The notes beneath the pieces are model-generated. The model was not told where the DNA came from and searched no databases. It worked only from the letters and a program-made list of their open reading frames with translations. Made by a program: the position numbers and the translations under genes. A stretch of DNA of 40,880 bases, taken from Thecamonas trahens ATCC 50062 (taxonomy: Eukaryota; Apusozoa; Apusomonadida; Apusomonadidae). The stretch's first letter is position 1; each line of letters opens with the position of its first letter. The stretch spans positions 1-40,880 of the forward strand of contig NW_013657656.1 of the NCBI RefSeq assembly GCF_000142905.1, read 5' to 3'. This document shows, in pieces, positions 24,042 through 34,161 of this stretch.

Positions 24042-27000
24042 ATGGACCTCCCCCTGGCCCACCTTCGGGCCTCGTCATCCTCCTCGACCTCTTCTCCAGA
24101 CCACGTTCCGCTCGTCACTGGCGGCCTGCGGGACGAGTCGCTCACCTCGACCTCGTCCTCGCGGTTTACTGCCTCTCACGCGGCGGCGTCGAGCTGGCTC
24201 GACTCATCCGTCTCTGCTGTAGAGCGGGTCTCGTCGTTCTCGTCGACCTCGTCCGACTCGGTCCTTGCCCTCCCGTCATCGTCGTCATCGTCGTCGCTCC
24301 TCCGTGAGCGCCGTCTGTTGACCGGCAAGTACACCGACGCATACGGTGGCGACGAGAGCGGCGGAAGCGGTGGACGCGGTGGCGGCCAAGGCGACGGGCT
24401 CATCGATGAGAGCCTTGACCTCGGACAGGCCGATACCTCGATTTCGCGCGCGCCCGACGGCTCGCGGAAGGCCGGGAGCAAGGCCAAGGCTTGCCGGAGC
24501 AAGAGCGCCCGGCGGCTGGTCGGCCACGCGCTTTGCTGCTTCTCGCCGACCTCGCGGTTCCGACGCAACGTGGCGGCGGCACTCGACTGGCCGTGGACCG
24601 ACCGCATCATTCTCTTCTGCATTCTCGTCAACACGGTGACGCTCACTCTGACAACGCGAGCCTCGCCGTCGTCGACATCGACGCTCGAAGTAGTGGCGTA
24701 CTACATCGACTTGGCCATCGGGCTGGTCTTCACTATCGAGATGCTGGCACGACTTGTGGTGCTTGGTGGGGTGACGCGGGCACCGCTGCGGCCATGCGGC
24801 CGCAGGACCAGGACCCGGCACGCGGCGGCGTCGCGTGACGGCCTGTTTAGCGTCTCGGCGCCGCGCGCTGTCCACCACAACATGCACATCCGGTCGCTGG
24901 GAACTTCGCTCGAGGACGAGGGCGAACTCATTGCCCGACTCACAGCGCTCAACAACGACGTCAACGCGCGAGTCTCGCACCACGGACGCGACACATCGTA
25001 CTTTCGCGACCCGTGGAACGTGCTCGACGCCTTTGTGGTGGCCACCTTCTGGCTCGCCTTTGCCGACGCATCGTCGGTCAACTTCTCAGCCTTTCGCGCC
25101 TTCCGAGCCTTGCGCCCGATGCGTGCGCTCAAGTTCTTTGCTGGCATCCGGACGATTCTCGACTCGCTCCGCAAGTCGTGGACGCTCCTCCTCAATGTGG
25201 TTCTCTTTCTCGGCTTCTTCTTCTCGGTCTACGGCATTGTGGGCATCTCGATGTTTGGCGGCTCGCTCTCGCGCCGATGCCTCCCGCCGGGTGCGTCGCT
25301 GGACACGCTGCCGCCAGACATTCCGCCGCTTTTTTGCTCGTTCAGCACATCCAAGGGCACAACGTGCCCAGAGCCGCTGGTGTGCACGCGGGTAGAGAAC
25401 CCATCGTACGGCTTTGTCTCGTTTGACAACATCTGGCTCGCCACCCTCACCATGTTCATTGTCATGACCCTCGAGGGCTGGTCCTCGATCATGTACTCGA
25501 TCATGCAGTCCGAGTACGCCATCTCTGCGCTCTACTTTATCTCGCTCATCATCTTCCTCTCGTTCCTTGTTGTCAACTTGTTTGTAGCAGTCATTGTCGA
25601 GAAGTTTGGCCAAGTGCGGCGGGAGGAGAACCGGTCTGCGTTTTCGGGCGGCTCGCGGCTTGGTTCGGGCGCCGCGGGTCTTCCCTTTGCCCGCTTCTTC
25701 CTCACCAACTCGGACGACGGCTCCATCCAGCTCTTTTATGCTCAGTCTGCGTTTGACACGTCAACGTGCTGGGGCGCGCTCGGCGCGCGAGCGTACGCCG
25801 TCATTGCGTCAAAGTCGTTTGAGGCGCTCATTTTCGGCTGCATTCTGGCCAACTTGGTGCTGATGGCGTCGGCGCACGACGGCATGCCGGAGGGCTACGC
25901 CACCACGCTCTACGTTTGCGAGTTTGTCTTTACCATCGTCTTTGCCGTTGAGATGGTGCTCAAGATCATCGGCCGGCGCGGTATCCGCAACTACTGCCGC
26001 GACCCGATGAACGTTTTTGACGGGCTCATTGTCGTGGCGACGACGCTCTCGCTCCTCCGGATCACCCGCAACCTCTCTTTCCTGCGCGTCTTTCGGGTCC
26101 TACGCATCACGCGGCTCTTGGTCAATCTTCCCTCGTTGGTCTCGCTCCTCAAGAGCGTACTCGGCTCGCTCCGCGGCATCGCCAACCTCATGGCCTTTAT
26201 GGCGTTCTCGCTAGTCACGGTCGGCATTCTTGGCATGCAGCTGTACGCGCACACCTTTGACTCGCCGGCGGACCGGGCCAACTTTGACAACTTTCCGCGG
26301 GCGCTACTCTCCATGTTCATGATTCTTGCCGGCGACGCTTGGCCGTACTTTCTCTTCAACGGCCTCCTCTCGCCTGCCGGCTGGTTTGCGCCGCTCTTCT
26401 TCATCGGCTTTTACATTTTCGGCGTCTACGTCCTCCTCAACCTCTTTGTGGCCGTCATTCTGGAAAACTTTGAGATGGCCGAGCTAGGCAAGAAGCGGGC
26501 GCAGCTCGAGCTGTACTTTGCCGACTTGCAGCCCAAGCCGACGCCGCTGGCGTCGCGGCGGAACGTGTACCGGCTGCTCCCGCCGAACCCGCGCATGCTT
26601 CGGGTCCCGCATCTGCCCGAAACCATGACACCGGCCTTCCGCGCCGCGCCGATCGACGACTTTCTGCACCCTGCGCCGCTGCCCAAGCCGCGGCCGCACG
26701 CCGACGTCGACGCACATGTGCGGTCGATTGCGGCACGGGCGCCGACAAGCAGTGAAGCGGCGACGCCACGGTCCGCCGCAGCACGCCCGCGCACATGGCT
26801 CGGCCGACTGGCAGCGTGGCTGGCGGCGCCGGTCTCCCGTGACCCGTCGTCGTCGCGGGCCGCCGTCGGCTCGGTACTTGCAGCGTCGGCCTCGGTCCCG
26901 CTGACCAACACGCACGCGTCGGCGCGGCAGCGGCTGGCCGAGGAGCAGTTCTTTGAGGACCACCCGCGGTACAACGTCTCGCTCGGCTGCCTCGGCCCGT

Positions 27001-29971
27001 CGTCCAAGGTCCGAGCGGCGCTGGGGCGGCTGCTGGCCTCGCGCGGGTTCTGGCTCTGCGAAGTAGGCCTCATTCTGGCGTCGTCGCTCGCGCTCTCGCT
27101 CGAGAACGTGCGCAACCGGTCCGAGGACGGCCCGGCCTTTGCCTTTTACATTGCTGACGTCGTCTTTTTTACCCTCTTTGCGCTCCAGGCCTCTGCTGCC
27201 GTCACGGTCCACGGCCTGTTCTTTACCCCGCACGCGTACCTGGCGTCGGGCTATAACCGGCTCGATCTCGTGCTGCTCATTGCGGGCGGGGTGCACCTTG
27301 CGACAGCGCGGTTTGCGTACGTACGGCTGGTGCGGTACTTTCGGGCGCTGCGGCCGCTACGGATTGTGTCACGGTCTGCGGGCATGCGGCGGATCCTGCG
27401 GTCGCTCTTCCAGTCGCGGTGGGACATTCTCAACGTGTGCCTGCTCATGTTTGGCTTTTTGTCGTCTTTGGCGTCCTCGGCATCGACCTGTTTGCCGGCA
27501 AATTTGCGTCGTGCAACGACACGAGCGTGGCCGTATCAGGCGCATGCGTCGGGAGCTTTGTCTCGCCCGACGATGGCGTGCTCCGGCCACGGGCGTGGCG
27601 GGTGGCGCGGCTCAACTTTGACCACATCGGTGCTGCCTTTGTCACCCTCTTTTCCGTGGCCTCGCTCGAGGGCTGGTGGGACGTCATGTACGACGGCATG
27701 GACGTGACGGCCAAGGGCGTCCAGCCTGCCACCAACGCGTCGGCGGCAAACGCGCTCTACTTTGTGGCCTTTGTCTTTCTTGGCTCGTTCTTCATGCTCA
27801 ACTTGTTTGTCTCGGTCATCATCAACAACTTCAGCAAGTACAACGGCCGCGCGCTGCTGACCGACCGGCAGCGGTCGTGGCTCGATGCGCAAACGGCCAT
27901 CCGCCTGCTGCGGCCGTCCACGGTCCCGCCTGCGCCGCACCGGCCGGTGTGGCGGTCGCGGCTGTACGAGGCCGTGACCTCGCGGGCGTTTGAGCATGTG
28001 GTTGCCTCGGCCATTGTGGTGAACATGACGTTTATGATGTCTGAGCAGCACAACCAAGGCGAGGCGTGGACCTTTGTGCTGTTTGTGGCGAACCTGGTCT
28101 TCACCATCCTGTTTGCGCTCGAGGCGCTCGCCAAGGTGACTGCCTTTGGCCTTCGCGGCTACCTGCGATCGTACTGGAACTGCTTTGACGGCTTTCTTGT
28201 CCTCGGCTCGCTCGTGCTGGTCGCTGCGCCGTCGCGGCTGTTCTTTACGGCCGCCGGGCGGCGATTCTTCCGCATCGCCCGCATCTTCCGGCTGGTGCGG
28301 CACTCGACCTCGCTGCACACGCTGTTCCAGACCGTGGTCACTGCGTTGCCTGCCGTCTTCAACGTGGCCTCGCTCTTCTTTGTCCTCATGTTTGTCTACG
28401 CCACGCTCGGCTCGGAGCTCTTTGGCGCCACCCGGCACGGGGCGTTCCTCAACGCAAACGCAAACTTTGAGTCGTTCGGCTCGGCGCTCCTCCTGCTGTT
28501 CCGGATGGTGACCGGCGAGGACTGGCAGGGCATCATGCTCGACTGCGCCATCCAGCCGCCGCTCTGCACCCGGCTCAAAGTCACATCAGCGCTGTCGGTA
28601 ACCTCGTCGTCGGCCGGCCCGCAGGACGACTGCGGATCGGTCCTTGCATACGCGTACTTTATCTCGTTCTTTGTCGCCGGTGCGTACGTCATGCTCAACA
28701 TGTTCATTGCCGTCATCCTCGAGAACTTCTCGTACTGCTCCTCGACCCACTCCAACTACGTGGTGGCGCCCAAGACCCTAGACCACTACAAACGGATCTG
28801 GGCCTTGTTCGACCGCAAGCAAACCGGCCTGCTCACCCGCCCGCAGCTGCGGCCGTTCCTGTACACACTCGGTCCACCGCTCGGCCTCTCGGCGACCGCG
28901 CGCGCGCACCGCTGGGACTACCGCAAGATCGAGTACCAGGCCCTGCAGCTGCGGCAGCTCTCGTTCTCGGCTCTGCTCAAGCTCCTCATCCTGCGATCAG
29001 TCGATCCTGACTCGCTGCGGTATGAGGAGCGGGCGCAGCGTGAGATGCTGCTCGATGAGGCCGACGCGGCCATTGCCCTCGACACCATGCAGCGCTTCCT
29101 GCTTCGCTACAAGGACGTGTTCCTCGCCAAGACCCACGCGCGACGCATGGCGACCGCCGCCGCCGCGGCAGCAGAAACCGCCGCACGCGCCGCGCGCAAG
29201 ACCTCGCTCAACTTCTCGCACTCGCGCTCTCGCTCCTTTTCACGCACCATTGTGGCCGAGAGCGCGCTGGCCACTCACGACTCGAACCTCTCCAACGTCT
29301 CGGTGTCGTCGCTCTCGTCGACGCAGCAACAACGGTCGCTGACCGCGTCGCGGCGCTCGCGCTCGCGCTCGCCGTCCAAGGGTGGGCGGCGCGGCCACTC
29401 TCGCCGCCGCCTCCTCCGCGACTTGGTCCAGCAGCCGCCGTCGGCGCAGCACGACTCGTCGTCGACCCACGCTGCCGCCGTCGCCGCCGCACGTGGTGAC
29501 GCCAACATCTTTTCGCCGCACAACATGGCCTGCCGCCCGCTCATGCCTGCCGAGGCCCGCGCCGGTCTCCCGCACCTTTCAGACCCGGCGCTCCGCGACG
29601 CCGTCCTCGGCCTCTCGGCTCAAGCCCGCAGGGTGGCGTGCTCCGCACCGGCGTGGGCCCCACCGTCGGTCTTTGACGACTCGCTCGCGTCGTCAGACAC
29701 CGACGATCAAACTGGTACGCCCGACTCGGCCGACGCCGCTTCCCCGGCCTACGCCGAGGTGCACGGTCTCCCACGGACCGCAGACCTCTCCTCGCTCCTC
29801 GACGGCTACTCGGAAGGCTATTCACTCGTCTACGGCCAAGGCATGGCGCTCAACGCCTCGGCTCCCGTCGCTGGCATCGCCCGCGACGACACCACCTCGG
29901 CCGGCACCGCCTGCGAGTATCTCGACTCGGACGATGAGCTCGGGCAGTCGGTCGAGGCTGAAGACGCTTGA
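24042..29971 (+). CDS. Four-domain CCH1/NALCN-like cation channel
   Basis: A plasma-membrane ion channel of about 1,976 aa with four six-helix repeats. Arg-rich S4 segments are visible (RAFRALRPMRALKFF, LRVFRVLRITRL, RYFRALRPLRI, RFFRIARIFRLVR). Pore loops read TLEGW (E478), LAGDAW (D765), SLEGW (E1210) and TGEDW (E1493). The fourth pore and what follows (MVTGEDWQGIMLDCAIQPP, then a degenerate EF-hand-like region with FDRKQTGLL) resemble NALCN and fungal CCH1 more than classical Cav channels. An all-acidic ring suggests calcium or mixed cation permeation; NALCN has Lys in repeat III. Both termini are Ser/Arg-rich and probably cytosolic. One T must be added to the T5 run at 27456-27460, in S5 of repeat III, where MFGF then continues FVVFGVLGIDLFAGKF. 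The start has context GGCCATGG. Confidence 0.93.
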
Positions 29972-30690
29972 GGTTGGCTTTAAACTTGTGCGTCGGCAGC
30001 ATCGCGTTTCAAGCGCGATGTGCCCTGCATCCGGAGGCCGACTGATGGCATGTCGGCCGCTCGAGGGTAGGCCTCGTCGGCCGCTCATTGGCTGGCCGCC
30101 AGGTCGGTGGCTGGCCGCCAGGTCGGGCGCCGGTTGGCACTCGGCAGCTGATGCATGCATCACTGGCCGCATGTGCAACATCATTGTGAGTCACAACCAG
30201 TGCAGAGGATGAGGAAGGTGGGGGAGAGGGTGGGGGGTGGGGGAGAGAGGAAGTGTGGGGTAGCAATCTAAGGACATTGCCATGGTCGGGGCAACATCCT
30301 ACTCTCATTGCATCCCCAGTGAAGGAGGAAAGGGCAGAGTGTCGTCATCGTCCCCCGATCTCCCCCCTCCCCTCCCTCCTCCCCTCTCTCCCGTCCTCAA
30401 AAGAGAGACAGCAACAGAGAGAGACAGAGAGAGAGTGAGAGAAGAAAGTGAGAGACGAATAAAAGGTCGACGCGATGAGGCGCAAACAGAGTCTAGCGCT
30501 GCAGAAAACCCACAGCAAGCGACTCTGTCCACATCCCCACCACTACCGCTATCCTCCATTATTCTACCACACACGTAACACAGATACCAGGTTGTTGGTC
30601 GAGGTCGAGCCTCTCTAGATCCGCTGACATAGGTGTGGCAAGGGGAAGGAGGGGGCTGGGGGGGGGGGGGGAGGGGGGGAGGGGGACGGA
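29972..30690. other. Intergenic region with short repeats
   Basis: 719 bp downstream of the channel and, on the minus strand, downstream of the acidic gene. It contains a 19-bp period direct repeat, G-rich (30211-30255) and GA-rich (30405-30450) stretches, and a G-run at 30659-30670. No gene was recognised, although an alternative last exon of the minus-strand acidic gene could end near 30549. Confidence 0.55.
30090..30126. repeat. 19-bp period direct repeat
   Basis: Two exact copies of GGCTGGCCGCCAGGTCGG start at 30090 and 30109. A related GGCCGCTC-type copy precedes them. They lie in the 3' flank of the channel gene; function unknown. Confidence 0.9.
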
Positions 30691-30955
30691 TTAGCCGGAG
30701 ATGCTGCGGCTGCTCAAGTAGCCGTCAGAGCAGACATACGTACTTGGAGTGGGGGGGAGGGGGGGGGAGGGGGGGGGGGGTTATCCCATGCTGGACGAGT
30801 GGAGTAGAGTGGTGACTTACAAGCAGATGTCGAACTCGTCGGTGGGCTCGCTGTCGTCGTCGTTGCTGTCGTCGTCGTCGTCGTCGTCGGTCGATCGGAT
30901 CGAGTTTGGCTCGAACTCTGTCTGTGCCGATACGGGATGCGCGCCAGATCAAGGT
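30691..30955 (-). CDS. 3' part of an unidentified acidic protein gene
   Basis: I do not recognise the product, and only its 3' exons can be traced. On the minus strand a frame reads TEFEPNSIRST, seven Asp, SN, three Asp, then SEPTDEFDIC. It meets a perfect GTAAGT donor at 30820. Splicing to the AAG acceptor at 30743-30744 gives a last exon (30742-30691) ending FTYVCSDGYLSSRSISG and TAA. An alternative acceptor after a long C-run near 30646 also stays open. The intron is C-rich on the sense strand like others here. Upstream, frame continuity fails near 30930; adding one C to a CCC run would join it to DLDLARIP after a GACAG acceptor at 30955-30956. A possible first exon is the 66-codon frame at 31283-31483. 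Confidence 0.35.
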
Positions 30956-31282
30956 CTGTCACCACCCAAGTCAATCGCCATCCAGCAATGCTTGGACTCA
31001 GCAGCTTGCCTACATGCCCATGGCACCCAACAGTACCTACGTCACCGCTACACCACCAGATCAGCAAACACAGTCCTCATCGCCTTGCTTTTACCAGAAG
31101 ATCGCCTTATGTCAACTATGTCACCGCACTGCAGTTGTGGAAAACGTTGATCAGTGATTCTCGTCGCAGCGCCGTCAAACGTCTCTAAGCCCCGACAGCT
31201 CTTGTCACCGATCCTCTTCCGCCCCCCCCCCCCTTTCCCCCCGCTCTACCTCACAACCACCATTCCTTGCCTTTGTGATCGT
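30956..31282. other. Unassigned stretch between acidic exon and 66-aa frame
   Basis: No clear coding signal. It contains a C-run at about 31223-31235 on the plus strand followed by TTTCCCCCC and a CACCACAG near 31284-31291. In this window that arrangement resembles a plus-strand leader intron, which would then belong to the SGNH hydrolase gene. If the minus-strand acidic gene has further exons, they also pass through here. Confidence 0.35.
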
Positions 31283-31483
31283 TCACCACAGCTTTCTGCG
31301 CCCCGATCGTGAGCGGTAGGCGAAGCTGTCAAGATCGTGCGGGGCCACGGGTCCGGTTGTTCCCATCACCATGGCCATGAACTGTGCAATGTCACTGTGG
31401 CGCCTCGCTGCATCATGATGTTGAGCCATTGCTGGCGGAGCGGATGTGTGGATAGCCGATGATTGCCGCTGCGGGCTCGTCAT
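31283..31483 (-). CDS. Possible 66-aa protein or first exon
   Basis: An ATG at 31483 opens MTSPQRQSSAIHTSAPPAMA and the frame ends SRSGRRKLW, TGA. Composition is balanced and the middle (HSDIAQFMAMVMGTTG, then HDLDSFAYRS) could form a helix. No family is recognised. It starts 59 bp from the divergent SGNH hydrolase, so the two would share a promoter. It may be a small gene, the first exon of the acidic gene further down the same strand, or chance. Confidence 0.3.
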   Translation of the reverse strand: MTSPQRQSSAIHTSAPPAMAQHHDAARRHSDIAQFMAMVMGTTGPVAPHDLDSFAYRSRSGRRKLW

Positions 31484-31542
31484 GCGCTCCGCCCAAACAG
31501 GCGCTGGCACGACGCGATGCACGACTTGACGCGAGGTGGTGT

Positions 31543-32208
31543 ATGGGCATGGCGGAGAGCAAGGTCAACAAGACGCCGCAAGTTCGAATCATGGCCTTTG
31601 GCGACTCGCTGACGGCCGGGTATCGCACGACGTTCCAAGAGTACACGCCGTATGCGGCGACGGTGGAGGCCGAAGCGGCAGCTGCCGGGCTCGATGGCGT
31701 CAAGGTTGAGGAGTGGGGCCTGCCGGGCGAGATCACCGAGGCCATGACCCACCGTATCGACGAGGCTCTGGAGATGGCCGGGCTTCCGGTCTACGACATC
31801 GCCATCATCCTGGGAGGAACCAACGATCTCGCTCGCCGCATTCCGCCGGCTGATGTTAACGCCAACCTCGCACAGATCCACGCCAAGTGCCACGCCGCAG
31901 GCATCCTCACCACGGTCGCACTCGGCATTCCCGAGCACTATCAGATGCACAAGTTTGGTGGGACGTTTGCAACGGCGCGAGCCGAGGTCAATCACTTTCT
32001 GGAAAGCGAGCTGGCCGCCTCGACCGACGGCAACGTCATTTACCTCTCGCTCGACGACGCCGTCACCTACTTTGATGCTGACGGACTCAAGCGCCACGAT
32101 GCCGAGCTCTTCTGGGCAGGCATCCACTTTACAGCCGCCGGATACGAGCGGATCGGCAAGTTTGTCTTTGACGCTCTCCTGCAGCGTGGCCTGCTCTCGC
32201 AGCCGTGA
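31543..32208 (+). CDS. SGNH/GDSL hydrolase
   Basis: A serine esterase or lipase-like acylhydrolase of about 221 aa. The nucleophile motif AFGDSLTAGY is near the N-terminus, the Gly block is WGLPGEI, the Asn block is LGGTNDLARR, and the Asp/His pair is in the C-terminal AGIHFTAAGYERIG block. These are the four conserved blocks of the family, in order. No signal peptide is evident, so it is probably cytosolic; the ester substrate cannot be predicted. Two in-frame ATG codons lie at 31543 and 31549; the second has better context (GGCATGGC) and would shorten the protein by two residues. The stop is only 2 bp from the stop of the converging TatD gene. Confidence 0.9.
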   Translation: MGMAESKVNKTPQVRIMAFGDSLTAGYRTTFQEYTPYAATVEAEAAAAGLDGVKVEEWGLPGEITEAMTHRIDEALEMAGLPVYDIAIILGGTNDLARRIPPADVNANLAQIHAKCHAAGILTTVALGIPEHYQMHKFGGTFATARAEVNHFLESELAASTDGNVIYLSLDDAVTYFDADGLKRHDAELFWAGIHFTAAGYERIGKFVFDALLQRGLLSQP

Positions 32209-32210
32209 GC

Positions 32211-33269
32211 TCAGCGCGGCGCCACAGCCTCACCAAACAGCCGTACCGCGTTTGCGGTCGACGCCGCCACAAGCTCCTCGGCGGTCACGCCCATGCACTC
32301 GGCGACGGCGACAGCGACATACGGGAGGTACGCGGGCTCGTTGCGGCCGCGGCTTGGGATGGCCGCCACGCCGCGCGGCTTGAGAAACGGCGCGTCGGTC
32401 TCGATGAGGATGCGGTCGAGCGGAATCGAGGCCACCAGGTCGCGGAGCGGCCCACCACGACGCTCGTCGCACACCCATCCGGTGATGCCGATGTACGCCC
32501 CGAGCTCAAGGTACGCCGCAAGAGCCTCAGGCGGCGAGGTGAAGCAGTGAACCACGCCGCCGGCTGGGAGCGACGGCCAGTACTCGGCGAGGATTTCCAC
32601 AAACGGCTCCCATGCGTCGCGCTCGTGGAGAAAGAGCGGCTTGGCGACCCGCGCCGCAATCTCGAGCTGTGCGCGGAACGCCGTAACCTGCTCGTCCTTG
32701 GTCGAGAACATCCGGTTGTAGTCGAGCCCACACTCACCGACCGCTACCACGTGGTCGTCCGCGAGCAGAGCCTCGATTCTCGCTGCCGTCGCCGCGTCCC
32801 ACCGCTTTGCATCGTGCGGATGAACACCAGCAGTGCTCACCAGCGCCACGCCTGCCTCTCTTCCCTCCGCTTCGACCGCCATCGCCGCCGCCGTCTCTGA
32901 GTCCTTCACGGACGTGCCGGTGATGATGATGGCGCCAACGCCGTTGCTCCCGCTCCGCGCCACAAACTCCTCCACTCGCCCACGCATGCTCTTGTGCGCC
33001 AGGTTCGCTCCAATGTCCACCATCCCCACGCAGCTCTCCCACGCGACCCCATCCGGCAGCGGTCCCAGCTCTGGCAGTCCACCGTCTCCGCCTCCAGATC
33101 GTCCGCCGCCGCCCTGACCCTGGCCTCGACCCCGGCGTCGACCCCGGCCCCGGCCCCGGTTGCGACCTCGGTTCCGACCTCGGCCCCGGCCTCTACGCCC
33201 ATCTCCAGCATCCTCTCCGTGACTAGCTGCTCCTGTGCGTCGGCTGCGAGGCTTTCTCAAGGCAGACAT
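32211..33269 (-). CDS. TatD-family metal-dependent deoxyribonuclease
   Basis: A TIM-barrel nuclease of about 352 aa, family role 3'-5' DNA exonuclease and repair. Metal-ligand motifs are all present: MVDIGANL, AGVHPHDAKRW, VGECGLDYNRMFS, LFLHERDAWEPF, VVHCFTSPPEAL and IETDAPFLKPRG. ITGTSVKDSE is also typical of TatD/TATDN1. The first 80 residues are an added Arg/Gly-rich region (alternating RGRG and RNRG) not found in compact bacterial TatD, suggesting RNA or DNA contact or nuclear targeting. The first in-frame ATG is at 33269. An upstream exon ending at a GTGAGT donor at 33439 and spliced at 33312 would stay in frame (MDSVDAGYIDLVRG first), but codon use there is poor, so I prefer 33269. Confidence 0.92.
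   Translation of the reverse strand: MSALRKPRSRRTGAASHGEDAGDGRRGRGRGRNRGRNRGRGRGRRRGRGQGQGGGGRSGGGDGGLPELGPLPDGVAWESCVGMVDIGANLAHKSMRGRVEEFVARSGSNGVGAIIITGTSVKDSETAAAMAVEAEGREAGVALVSTAGVHPHDAKRWDAATAARIEALLADDHVVAVGECGLDYNRMFSTKDEQVTAFRAQLEIAARVAKPLFLHERDAWEPFVEILAEYWPSLPAGGVVHCFTSPPEALAAYLELGAYIGITGWVCDERRGGPLRDLVASIPLDRILIETDAPFLKPRGVAAIPSRGRNEPAYLPYVAVAVAECMGVTAEELVAASTANAVRLFGEAVAPR
33110..33203 (-). repeat. Arg/Gly-coding repeat in TatD N-terminus
   Basis: Repeated CGGGGCCGG and CGAGGTCGC type hexamers and nonamers encode an RG/RN-rich tract followed by Gly/Gln. RG-rich tracts commonly bind nucleic acid and are targets of arginine methylation. That role here is inference. Confidence 0.9.
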
Positions 33270-34161
33270 GCTTCTAAATCTGTGTGATTCTGTCGATGGA
33301 AGCGATTTCTTCTCCAATGACGCTGGAATCAAGTGTTCGGCCAGCAGCTTGATTCCGTCTCATCTTGATTGCTCCGTGATTGGTCAAACCGCAACCCCGG
33401 AATGTCACCACCTCCCTCCTCTTCTTCCGCCGAACTCACCTTGCGACCTCTTACGGCTACTTTGAGCTCCCCTCTCACGAGATCAATATAACCTGCATCA
33501 ACACTATCCATCGGCTGGCTCTGCTCTGCTTGCCCGACGCCGATGGAGCCGGAGAGAGATGGACATGCATGGGGGCGTTTTGGTAAAAATTGATACAAAA
33601 AACCATCACCAGCCGGATTTTGTTCTGTCACACCCAATTTCTCACTTTAGCGGCTCTCTCTCGGCAGCAGGGACGAGCTCTGCACACTCGGCTCGGACCG
33701 GCAAGGTACAACCTTGAGACGGAACTTCTTGTTGGCCAACGTCGACCTCCTTTACAAGACACGTGTTGTGGCCTTGCAAGGGACGCTGGGACCGCTATCT
33801 GTCTCAGTCGCCAGCCTTCTCCTCGCTGCCTTCCGCACCGTCGTTGTTTCCTTCCTCCCGACCGTTCGCCCGCCGACGGCGACACCATCGCCTGTGACCG
33901 ACCCAGTGCAGCTATTCCAAGTGCGGCGCAAAGCAAGGCAGGTCTATCTTCTTTGCTCTCTCACCACACAAGCAACTGCCTTCTCCTCACCCGCTCGCTC
34001 GTCACCGCCCGCTTGCTACAAGGGGACTTGCGGCTGCTGCGAACAACTGGGCCGAGCAACAGCACCCGCACTCTGCTCACACGCACACCCGCACGCCCGC
34101 ACACCCGCGAGGAACGCACAGCTGGTCAACTAGGTAATCTCCTGACAGTGCTTGCGCAGCC
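33270..34161. other. Divergent intergenic region, TatD / kinase
   Basis: 892 bp between two divergent starts. It holds both promoters and a long kinase leader; the 80 bp before the kinase ATG are rich in CACACGCACGCC. Open frames on either strand (for example minus 33329-33637 and plus 33714-34133) have no ATG in good context and no family resemblance. A GTGAGT at 33434-33439 (minus) may be a donor for a TatD leader exon. Confidence 0.5.

Noticed and set aside
33329-33637. Upstream exon for TatD with donor GTGAGT at 33439
   Set aside because: In-frame splicing is possible, but codon use is poor, the intron lacks the C-rich sense strand, and the ATG at 33269 suffices.
33714-34133. 139-codon plus-strand frame before the kinase
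   Set aside because: No good start codon, no domain, and it lies in the expected kinase leader.
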